Both the position numbers and the translations under genes were made by a program. Below are positions 1 through 5,520 of a DNA stretch of 7,869 nt, one piece after another (position 1 is the first letter of the stretch; each line of letters starts with the position of its first letter). The notes under the pieces are model-generated. The model ran no database searches, was not told where the DNA came from, and saw nothing but the letters and a program-made list of their open reading frames with translations. The stretch covers positions 1 through 7,869 of the forward strand of contig RFQW01000060.1 in assembly GCA_009924765.1 (NCBI GenBank). Direction: 5' to 3'. This DNA comes from Planctomycetota bacterium. GTDB lineage: Bacteria; Planctomycetota; Phycisphaerae; Phycisphaerales; SM1A02.

Positions 1-1422
1 CAGCTCGCGCTCGAACTTCGGCACGGCGTTCACCGGCACGTCATCGAGGATGCCCTTGCTGCCGGCGAAGATGCTGATGCACTGGTCGATCACGTCGAAC
101 GGCGCGTACTGACCCTGCTTCAGCAGCTCCACCATGCGACCGCCGCGGTCGAGCTGGCGCTGGCTGGCGGGGTCGAGTTCGGTGCCGAGCTGCGCGAACG
201 CCTCGAGCTCGCGGTAGCTGGCCAGGTCGAGTCGCAGCGAGCCGGCCACTTCCTTCATGGCCTTGATCTGGGCGTTGCCACCCACGCGGCTCACCGAGAT
301 GCCCACGTTGATGGCGGGACGCACGCCTGCGGCGAACAGTTCGGGCTGCAGGTAGATCTGGCCGTCGGTGATGGAGATGACGTTGGTCGGGATGTACGCC
401 GACACGTCGCCTTCCTGCGTCTCGATGATGGGAAGCGCGGTGAGCGAACCGCCGCCGTTCTCGGCGCTGAGCTTGGTGGCGCGCTCGAGCAGACGGCTGT
501 GCAGATAGAACACGTCGCCGGGATACGCCTCACGTCCGGGCGGACGACGGAGCAGCAGCGACAGCTCGCGGTAGGCCACAGCCTGCTTCGACAGATCGTC
601 GTACACGCACAGCACGTGCTTGGGCGTCTTGCCGTCCTTGCCCTGCCACATGAAGTACTCGCCCATGGCGCAGCCGGCGTACGGCGCGATGTACTGCATG
701 GGAGCGCTGGTGCCCGCGCCTGCGGCCACCACGATCGTGTACTCCATGGCGCCGTTCTTCTTCAGCGTGTCCACCACGCCGGCGATGGTCGATTCCTTCT
801 GACCGACGGCCACGTACACGCACACCACCGCGTCGGGGGTGCCCCAGTACTTCTTCTGGTTGATGATGGCGTCCAGGCACACGGCGGTCTTGCCGGTCTT
901 GCGGTCGCCGATCACCAGCTCGCGCTGGCCACGGCCCACGGGAATCATGCTGTCGACGGCCTTGATGCCGAACTGCAGCGGCTCCTTCACCGGCTGACGC
1001 TCCTTGATGCCGGGCGCCACGATGTCCACCTTCATGGTGGTACTGGCCTTGATGGCCGGGCCGCCGTCGATGGCGTTGCCCAGCGGATCCACCACGCGGC
1101 CCAGCATCTCGGGGCCGGCGGGCACCTCGAGCAGGCGGCCGGTGCTGCGAACCGTGTCGCCTTCGCGCACGCGGTTGGCTTCGCCGAACAGCACGGCGCC
1201 GACCATGTCGGTTTCCAGGTTCATCACCTGGCCGGTGATCACGCCACCCTCGGCGTCGAACTCCAGCAGCTCGCCGCTCATGACCTTGCTCAGGCCATAC
1301 ACGCGCGCGATGCCGTCACCGACCTCGACCACCTGGCCGACTTCGGAGACTTCCAGCTTCTGGCTGAACTGCTCGATTTCCTTCTTGATGACGGACGTGA
1401 TCTCGTCGGTCTTGATCTTCAT
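1..1422 (-). CDS. atpA: F1Fo ATP synthase subunit alpha (partial, C-terminus off the left edge)
   Basis: Alpha subunit of the F1 catalytic head; with beta it forms the alpha3beta3 hexamer on the cytoplasmic face and carries the non-catalytic nucleotide sites. The 474 visible residues read without interruption. The N-terminus (MKIKTDEITSVIKKEI) resembles the region that binds delta. The P-loop GDRKTGKT is at residues 172-179; its Lys175 stands where E. coli has Gln, and this form distinguishes it from beta (GGAGVGKT type). The family signature PAINVGISVS is at 369-378, followed by the arginine finger Arg379 in SVSRVGG. DDLSKQAVAYR and LLRRPPGREAYPGDVFYLHSRLLERA are also recognisable, the latter in parts. 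Compared with E. coli alpha (513 aa), about 40 C-terminal residues lie outside the window. The start is supported by AGAGGTG at 1428-1434, five bases upstream. It follows atpH by 36 bases in the same operon. Identity is certain. Confidence 0.97.
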   Translation of the reverse strand, partial: MKIKTDEITSVIKKEIEQFSQKLEVSEVGQVVEVGDGIARVYGLSKVMSGELLEFDAEGGVITGQVMNLETDMVGAVLFGEANRVREGDTVRSTGRLLEVPAGPEMLGRVVDPLGNAIDGGPAIKASTTMKVDIVAPGIKERQPVKEPLQFGIKAVDSMIPVGRGQRELVIGDRKTGKTAVCLDAIINQKKYWGTPDAVVCVYVAVGQKESTIAGVVDTLKKNGAMEYTIVVAAGAGTSAPMQYIAPYAGCAMGEYFMWQGKDGKTPKHVLCVYDDLSKQAVAYRELSLLLRRPPGREAYPGDVFYLHSRLLERATKLSAENGGGSLTALPIIETQEGDVSAYIPTNVISITDGQIYLQPELFAAGVRPAINVGISVSRVGGNAQIKAMKEVAGSLRLDLASYRELEAFAQLGTELDPASQRQLDRGGRMVELLKQGQYAPFDVIDQCISIFAGSKGILDDVPVNAVPKFEREL

Positions 1423-1458
1423 GGTTGCACCTCTGTGTGGGTTCGTGTGAGTCGGGGT

Positions 1459-2073
1459 TCAGCGGCCGGAGCCGCCATCGATGAATCGTTCGGGCTTGGC
1501 GGCCAGGTCGGTGCGCGCGGCATCGAGCATGGCGGCCTGCATGCGGCGCAGGCGGGTGGCGACGCTGCCGTCGATCAGCTGATCGCCGATGCGCAGCTTG
1601 ATGCCACCGATCATGGCGGCGTCGGCGTAGCTGTGCAGCACGGCTTCCTTGCCGAAGGCGCTCTTCACGCGCGCCTTCACGGCGGTGGCCACCTCGTCGG
1701 GCAGCGCGCCACCATTGACGGTGTACACGTCGACCTCGACCTTGCCGAAGCGCTCCTGCAGCAGCTGATCGAAGGCGTCGCCGATCTCGAGCAGGTGGCC
1801 CAGACGGCCCTTGCGGCTGAGCACCATCACGAAGTTCAGCAGCAGGTCGCTGACATTGCCCTTGAGGATGCGCTGCAGGCTGGCCTCGCGCTCCACGCGG
1901 TCAAGCATGGGGCTCGCCAGGAACTCGCGGAACTTGGCGTCGGCGCGAGCGGCCTCGCACAGCGCCTCGAGCTCGCCGCCCATCTGGGCCGGCGCGTCGG
2001 CGCCCTGCTTGAGCGACAGCTCCAGCAGGCTGGTTGCGTAGACCTTGGCGACGGCGTCGACGTGGGTGGACAT
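1459..2073 (-). CDS. atpH: F1Fo ATP synthase subunit delta
   Basis: Delta (the bacterial OSCP equivalent) sits on top of F1 and ties the alpha N-termini to the C-terminus of the b stalk, so that the head does not turn with the rotor. The 204 residues are somewhat longer than E. coli delta (177 aa). The N-terminal helical domain contains VAKVYATSLLELS (about residues 8-20), the usual opening of the family. The C-terminal part holds the family signature IGGIKLRIGDQLIDGS followed by VATRLRRM, near residues 160-183. The extra length is partly a C-terminal tail after that signature. It starts 19 bases after the atpF stop; the sequence before the ATG offers only a weak ribosome site (GAGACG), so translation may depend on the upstream gene. 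Position between b and alpha is the standard operon order. Confidence 0.96.
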   Translation of the reverse strand: MSTHVDAVAKVYATSLLELSLKQGADAPAQMGGELEALCEAARADAKFREFLASPMLDRVEREASLQRILKGNVSDLLLNFVMVLSRKGRLGHLLEIGDAFDQLLQERFGKVEVDVYTVNGGALPDEVATAVKARVKSAFGKEAVLHSYADAAMIGGIKLRIGDQLIDGSVATRLRRMQAAMLDAARTDLAAKPERFIDGGSGR

Positions 2074-2092
2074 GGTCGTCTCGTGTGCTGGC

Positions 2093-2635
2093 TCAGCGGC
2101 TGCTGAGCTCGCTCAGGCTTTCCTCGACCAGACGCTTCTGGTCGCCGGGCTGGATCTCGCGCTTCAGGATCTTGCCCGCCACGGTGGTGGCCAGGCCGGC
2201 GGCCATCGCATGGATCTCGCTGATGGCGGCACGCTTGGCGCCCTCGAGTTCCTGCGTGGCGCGGTTCTTCATGTCCTCGAGTTCCTTCGCCGCGGTGGCG
2301 CGAAGCTCCTCGGCCTGACGCTCGGCCTCGGCGCGCGCCGCACGCACGGTGCGGTCGGCCTCGGCGCGGGCTTCCTCCAGGCGCTTCTCGAACTCCGCCT
2401 GCGCGGCCTTGGCCTTGGCCTGCGCGGCCTCGGCTGCACGGATCTCGCCCAGGATCTTGTTGTTGCGGTCATCGAGACCCTTCACGATCTTGGGCCACAC
2501 GAAGATGGCGAGGAACGCGAAGGCGACGAGGAACACCACGATCGCCGTCAGTGCAGGCAGCGTGTCGACCTTGATGAGTTCGGGCGAGCCGCCTTCGGAC
2601 GCCAGCATCACGATCGGTGCGAGATTCGCAGTCAT
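2093..2635 (-). CDS. atpF: F1Fo ATP synthase subunit b
   Basis: Subunit b forms the peripheral stalk that joins membrane subunit a to delta and F1. The 180 residues have an N-terminal lead of about 26 residues, one membrane helix at about 27-48 ending in the typical FVWPKI, then GLDDRNNKILGEI and a long Ala/Glu/Arg/Lys-rich coiled coil (about 65-150). The C-terminus, with GKILKREI and LVEESLSEL, matches the delta-binding end of the family. E. coli b has 156 residues. The frame could begin 14 codons earlier at 2677, but I chose 2635 because GGAG at 2642-2645 sits six bases upstream and because the earlier start lies inside the hairpin at 2665-2691. Only one b gene is seen, so the stalk is probably a b2 homodimer rather than b/b'. 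Confidence 0.95.
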   Translation of the reverse strand: MTANLAPIVMLASEGGSPELIKVDTLPALTAIVVFLVAFAFLAIFVWPKIVKGLDDRNNKILGEIRAAEAAQAKAKAAQAEFEKRLEEARAEADRTVRAARAEAERQAEELRATAAKELEDMKNRATQELEGAKRAAISEIHAMAAGLATTVAGKILKREIQPGDQKRLVEESLSELSSR

Positions 2636-2664
2636 GGACAACTCCGCGAAGGAGAGAAAGGGAA

Positions 2665-2691
2665 GCCTCCCCGGCACAGGGCCGGGGAGGC
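2665..2691 (-). promoter_or_regulatory. GC-rich hairpin between atpE and atpF
   Basis: A perfect 11-bp inverted repeat: GCCTCCCCGGC at 2665-2675 and its complement GCCGGGGAGGC at 2681-2691, with a five-base loop. In the mRNA it begins 18 bases after the atpE stop codon and ends 29 bases before the atpF start. In transcript sense it is followed by a pyrimidine-rich stretch (TTCCCTTTCTCTCCTT) but not by a clean U run. It could be a leaky terminator, or an mRNA-stabilising stem behind atpE that helps make more c than b. The structure is read directly; the role is inference. Confidence 0.65.
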
Positions 2692-2709
2692 CGGTTCAGA
2701 CGGAACGGC

Positions 2710-3030
2710 TCAGGCCTTGTTGAAGCCGAGCAGACCAACGACCACCGCGAAGAGGGCAACGCCTTCCACGAGGGCCGCGGTGAGAATCATGTTCACGAAG
2801 ATGCGGCCGGCCATCTCGGGCTGGCGAGCGATGCTCTCGACGGCAGCGCTGCCGATGCGGCCGATGCCCCAGCCTGCGCCCAACACGGCCATGCCGGTGG
2901 CGAGACCAGCGCCGAGGCCGGCGAGGCTGCTGCCGGTGGCTGCAGCGGCGCCATCCGCGGCGAGCGCGGGGTTCGAGGCGAACAGGAAGGCGCCGATGGC
3001 GGCAACGAGAGCGAGCTTCATGGTCTTCAT
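2710..3030 (-). CDS. atpE: F1Fo ATP synthase subunit c, with N-terminal signal peptide
   Basis: Subunit c forms the proton-driven rotor ring of Fo. The 106 residues exceed the usual 70-90 because of an N-terminal signal-peptide-like segment: MKTMK, a hydrophobic core, then ASNPALA before ADG, with likely cleavage after Ala24. The mature hairpin would be about 82 residues. Helix 1 carries the glycine motif GAGWGIG (51-57), the polar loop has ARQPE (68-72), and helix 2 carries the proton-binding Glu89 in AALVEG. The residue after Glu89 is Gly and the counterpart of the sodium ligand Gln32 (Ilyobacter numbering) is Ile56, so proton coupling is inferred. Start 3030 is chosen because GGAG at 3040-3043 lies nine bases upstream; the next Met, three codons later, fits that site less well. 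Hairpins flank the gene on both sides. Confidence 0.96.
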   Translation of the reverse strand: MKTMKLALVAAIGAFLFASNPALAADGAAAATGSSLAGLGAGLATGMAVLGAGWGIGRIGSAAVESIARQPEMAGRIFVNMILTAALVEGVALFAVVVGLLGFNKA

Positions 3031-3062
3031 GGGTCTGGTCTCCGTAGGTAAGAGTCGGTCAG

Positions 3063-3079
3063 TGCGGCTCCGTGCCGCA
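3063..3079 (-). promoter_or_regulatory. small hairpin between atpB and atpE
   Basis: A perfect 6-bp stem (TGCGGC at 3063-3068, GCCGCA at 3074-3079) with a five-base loop lies in the 87-base gap before atpE, about 33 bases upstream of its start codon. A second short inverted repeat (GTCCGC / GCGGAC, 3087-3099) lies next to it. In so GC-rich a region short stems arise by chance, so the functional reading (mRNA processing or 5' protection of the atpE segment) is only a suggestion. Confidence 0.3.
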
Positions 3080-3117
3080 ATGTTCGGTCCGCCGCGGACG
3101 CCCGCGGCCGGTTTCGT

Positions 3118-4104
3118 TCAGTGGTGGGCCTCCGCCGTGGCGTGCCCGTGTGCCTCGTGATGATCTTCGCCGTGTTCCTCGTCGTGATGGCTCATCGTGC
3201 TGATGAACACCGCGGTGAGGAACATGAAGATGAACGCCTGCAGGAAGGCGACGAACACCTCGAGGAACAGGATGATGAGCGCGAAGGTTCCGCTGGCCAC
3301 CGAGATGGTGCCAACGGCCCACGTGGCCAGGCCGCCCTTGGCGGCCATCATGCCGAACATCAGCAGCGTGGCCATCAGCGTGTGGCCGCCCACCATGTTG
3401 GCGAAGAGTCGGATGGCGAGCGCGATCGGCTTGATGAACATGCCGAGGAACTCCACCACGAAGATCACGGGAATGACCAGGTACAGGCCCTTCGGCCCGC
3501 GCACCAGGTCGCTTCCGCCGCACAGGTGCTCCAGCCAGCCACCGAAGCCCAGCTCGCGGAAGGAGTGGATCTGGATCACGGCGAAGCAGATCGCGGCAAG
3601 ACCGCCGGTGACCATCAGGTTCGCCGTGGCGGTGCCGCCGAACAGGATGAACTCCTCGGCGCCGCCCTTCACGAAGTTGTGCGCAAGCATGTGCTGGATG
3701 TCGGCGAAAGGCAGCAGGCCGAACAGGTTCACCACCAGCAGGAAGAAGAACAGGCTGAGCAGGAAGGGCAGGTAGCGGCGCGTCTGCGCCTCGCCCATCA
3801 CCGGCACCAGCATCTGGTCACGCAGGCCAACCACGATCGCCTCGACGAACTGCCCAAGGCGACCCTTGGCGATGAATCGCTCAGTGCCATGACTGTCCGG
3901 CCCGGTCTGGATCGCCTTGGCGGCGCGCCACAGCAGGAAGCACACCAGCAGGCCCGAGAAGATGATCACCGCACAGCTGACCGGCACGCCCGCATCCTGC
4001 GTGAAGCGCCAGGCGCTCCAGGATTCTGGAGCCTTGACGCCGTACATCGGCTTGTCAACGACGTGGCCGAGTGGGTTGTCGCCGCTGGCGAGGAGGAAGT
4101 TCAT
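3118..4104 (-). CDS. atpB: F1Fo ATP synthase subunit a
   Basis: Subunit a is the membrane stator that provides the two proton half-channels against the c ring. The 328 residues are longer than E. coli a (271). Hydrophobic segments lie near 42-60, 112-133, 161-183, 206-230, 232-255 and 263-303. The essential Arg is Arg232 in LAIRLFANMVGGH (E. coli Arg210). E. coli Glu219 and His245 are replaced by His241 and Glu282, the swapped pair also known from mitochondrial subunit a. FLQAFIFMFLT (287-297) is the conserved last helix. The C-terminal 23 residues (306-328) hold nine His plus many Glu/Asp, an unusual tail. The start ATG overlaps the preceding gene's TGA as ATGA and no clear ribosome site precedes it, which points to translational coupling. 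It is followed after 87 bases by atpE. Confidence 0.97.
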   Translation of the reverse strand: MNFLLASGDNPLGHVVDKPMYGVKAPESWSAWRFTQDAGVPVSCAVIIFSGLLVCFLLWRAAKAIQTGPDSHGTERFIAKGRLGQFVEAIVVGLRDQMLVPVMGEAQTRRYLPFLLSLFFFLLVVNLFGLLPFADIQHMLAHNFVKGGAEEFILFGGTATANLMVTGGLAAICFAVIQIHSFRELGFGGWLEHLCGGSDLVRGPKGLYLVIPVIFVVEFLGMFIKPIALAIRLFANMVGGHTLMATLLMFGMMAAKGGLATWAVGTISVASGTFALIILFLEVFVAFLQAFIFMFLTAVFISTMSHHDEEHGEDHHEAHGHATAEAHH

Positions 4105-4565
4105 GAGGGGTCTGGTGGCGAATTCGAGGTGCTGATCCGTCGCGCGGAGGTCGACGCCGCGGCAAGAACCGTTCTCGCAATCACCGCGGTTTCAACCGCG
4201 AGCGACACGAGGTAGGTGCCGGCCAAGGCGAGGAGGAATCCCTCCGCCGAAGGGGGGCGGGAGTATAGCAATAGGGCCAGAAACGGCGTTCCAATGAAGC
4301 GAATCACCGTTGCGGCGAGCCAGCGAGTGCTCCACTCGGAGGGGGTCCGGGCAGCCCAGGGACCAAGGATGAGCACGCCGACCAGCATGATGCAGGAGGC
4401 CAGAACTGCTCCAAGTGCAGCAGAGGAAGAGACTTCCATCTTCCACAGGCCAAGTGGAGCGCCCATCAGCGCCCCGCCGACGCACCCGACCGACGCCAGC
4501 AGCCAGCTGCCCGCCACCGCCAGAAAATTCAGGCGGATCGGCGTTTCAGCGGCTGGTGGGGTCAT
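4101..4565 (-). CDS. AtpI-like four-helix membrane protein of the ATP synthase operon
   Basis: A 154-residue membrane protein with four predicted hydrophobic segments (about 14-38, 47-70, 82-102, 107-131), matching the topology and length of AtpI (UncI). AtpI is a non-structural protein encoded ahead of subunit a that assists c-ring assembly in some bacteria. The third segment has the charged-then-hydrophobic pattern TVIRFIGTPFLALLL, reminiscent of AtpI. Sequence likeness by eye is weak, so the name rests mostly on topology and place between atpZ and atpB. The start is supported by AAGGA at 4571-4575, five bases upstream. It overlaps atpZ by 20 bases and atpB by four (ATGA), so the three are probably translated in series. 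The C-terminal tail (SARRISTSNSPPDPS) is hydrophilic. Alternative: a lineage-specific operon protein unrelated to AtpI. Confidence 0.6.
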   Translation of the reverse strand: MTPPAAETPIRLNFLAVAGSWLLASVGCVGGALMGAPLGLWKMEVSSSAALGAVLASCIMLVGVLILGPWAARTPSEWSTRWLAATVIRFIGTPFLALLLYSRPPSAEGFLLALAGTYLVSLAVETAVIARTVLAAASTSARRISTSNSPPDPS

Positions 4566-4848
4566 GGGGATCCTTGTTTCGGCGCTCCGGCGGGCGGCGA
4601 TCCAATTCGGCGTTCAATTTCCAGGCGCTGCGGACAAGCGTGTACACGCCCACCAGCACACCAGCGGCGCTGCCGATGATCACGCCCCACTGCCCCTGAC
4701 CGCGCCAACGGTCGATCAACCATCCGATCAGCAGACCGGCGCCCACCTGCGAGACGGATTCGAAGCCGATGCCCATCATGCGATAGCCCATGCGCACTTC
4801 CTCGCGCTCGCGCTTGGAGGGCCTTGGGGTCTGATGGCCGTCGGGCAT
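4546..4848 (-). CDS. atpZ: AtpZ-type small membrane protein (ATPase gene 1 family)
   Basis: A 100-residue protein with two membrane helices, about 28-47 (including VGAGLLIGWLIDRW) and 53-73 (GVIIGSAAGVLVGVYTLVRS). The helix-loop-helix pattern with LIGWLIDRW, then WGVIIG and GVLVGVY, fits AtpZ/AtpQ-type proteins encoded at the head of atp operons, where they are linked to assembly of Fo or cation handling. It is the first gene of the operon here, diverging from nuoI. Start choice is open. Met at 4848 has only a weak AGG nine bases upstream. Met20 at 4791 has GAGGAA just ahead (about 4798-4803) and would give 81 residues. The N-terminal 19 residues are hydrophilic and could be spurious. The 3' end overlaps the next gene by 20 bases. 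Confidence 0.8.
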   Translation of the reverse strand: MPDGHQTPRPSKREREEVRMGYRMMGIGFESVSQVGAGLLIGWLIDRWRGQGQWGVIIGSAAGVLVGVYTLVRSAWKLNAELDRRPPERRNKDPHDPTSR

Positions 4849-4889
4849 GGGCCGAAACCTACCCGAGGCGGCTAGGATGGGGGCCTGCC
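4849..4889. promoter_or_regulatory. 41-base divergent spacer between atpZ and nuoI
   Basis: If both annotated starts are right, two divergent transcription units are separated by only 41 bases. Two hexamers resembling a -10 box are visible: TAGGTT on the minus strand (complement of 4856-4861), seven bases before the atpZ ATG, and TAGGAT on the plus strand (4873-4878), eleven bases before the nuoI ATG. No good -35 box is seen for either, so promoters may reach into the genes or transcripts may have almost no leader. This is a weak prediction. Confidence 0.3.
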
Positions 4890-5447
4890 ATGGCCATCCG
4901 TGATGACGAAATCGTGAATGTCTCGATCAAGCCCCTCTCGCGCTCCGAGAGCCTGTTCGTGCCCGAGGTGTTCAAGGGCCTGGGCACCACGCTGCGCCAT
5001 GCCTTCGAGAACTTCGGCCGCAACGGCTCGAACAAGAAGAACATCTGGGTGCTGCAGTACCCCGAGCAGAAGCGCGACGATCGGCCCGTGGAGGAGGGTG
5101 GCCAGTACAAGCCGTATTTCCGCGGCGTGCACCGCCTGAACAAGGACGAGGATGGTCGCGTGCGTTGCGTGGCGTGCTTCATGTGCGCCACCGCGTGCCC
5201 CGCCAACTGCATCCACATCGTGGCCGATGCCAGCCCGTGGGAGGATCGCGAGAAGTATCCGAAGCAGTTCGACATCGACGAGCTGCGCTGCATCTACTGC
5301 GGCATGTGCGAAGAGGCGTGTCCCTGCGACGCGATCGAACTCACGCCGCACTACGAGGTGACGGGCCTGTCGCGCAACGAGCTGATCTTCGACAAGTCGA
5401 AGCTGCTGCAGGTGTACGACGAGACGGTGGGCGAAAAGCCGATGTAA
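4890..5447 (+). CDS. nuoI: NADH-quinone oxidoreductase subunit I (two [4Fe-4S] clusters)
   Basis: NuoI is the peripheral-arm subunit of complex I that carries clusters N6a and N6b and passes electrons towards N2 and quinone. The 185 residues are in the family range (about 150-220). The N-terminal VFKGLGTTLRHAFENF (27-42) is the usual amphipathic helix region. Then come two ferredoxin motifs: Cys93, 96, 99, 103 in RCVACFMCATACP and Cys134, 137, 140, 144 in RCIYCGMCEEACP. EKYPKQFDIDELRC between them is typical of NuoI. Extra cysteines occur at 107 and 146, just after each motif. The ATG at 4890 is chosen because family likeness begins soon after it; the open frame to 4824 overlaps atpZ. A G-rich stretch at 4879-4883 may be the ribosome site. 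No nuoH or nuoJ flanks it, so the gene is separated from the usual nuo operon, at least locally. Confidence 0.93.
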   Translation: MAIRDDEIVNVSIKPLSRSESLFVPEVFKGLGTTLRHAFENFGRNGSNKKNIWVLQYPEQKRDDRPVEEGGQYKPYFRGVHRLNKDEDGRVRCVACFMCATACPANCIHIVADASPWEDREKYPKQFDIDELRCIYCGMCEEACPCDAIELTPHYEVTGLSRNELIFDKSKLLQVYDETVGEKPM

Positions 5448-5458
5448 GTCCGCGTAAC

Positions 5459-5517
5459 AGGGACGGGGGTCATTATTGGAATCGCGCAATACGCGGCCAA
5501 TAACGACCCCCGTCCCT
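5459..5517. repeat. long hairpin (REP-like inverted repeat / bidirectional terminator)
   Basis: Two 21-base arms, 5459-5479 and 5497-5517, pair at all but one position. The left core is GGGACGGGGGTCATTATTGG. The loop contains a second small stem (CGCG at 5483-5486 with CGCG at 5492-5495). The single odd pair is A5472/C5504: a mismatch in plus-strand RNA but a U-G wobble in minus-strand RNA. It starts 11 bases after the nuoI stop and ends three bases before the stop codon of the convergent gene. On the plus strand it is followed by TCTTTCACTTCTTCTT, so it may end nuoI transcription. Its length and AT-containing arm tips also suit a dispersed mobile repeat. Confidence 0.75.
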
Positions 5518-5520
5518 CTT

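Noticed and set aside
499..2106. 535-residue plus-strand open frame opposite atpA and atpH
   Set aside because: It lies antisense to two certain genes, is Ala/Leu/His/Gly-rich as expected from the complement of GC-rich coding sequence, and shows no family likeness.
2636..2677. Longer atpF start at 2677
   Set aside because: It begins in the loop of the 2665-2691 hairpin and ignores the good GGAG site ahead of 2635.
3087..3099. GTCCGC / GCGGAC inverted repeat as a terminator before atpE
   Set aside because: The loop would be too short for the full stem, there is no U run, and such repeats are common by chance at this GC content.
2045..3160. 371-residue plus-strand open frame opposite atpF and atpE
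   Set aside because: Antisense shadow of atpF and atpE; no ribosome site and no recognisable domain.
3121..4215. 364-residue plus-strand open frame opposite atpB
   Set aside because: His/Glu/Gln-rich complement of atpB codons; the real gene on the other strand has all key subunit a residues.
4824..4889. Longer nuoI start at 4824
   Set aside because: It would overlap the start of atpZ, and the 22 extra residues (Arg/Gly/Trp-rich) do not look like NuoI.
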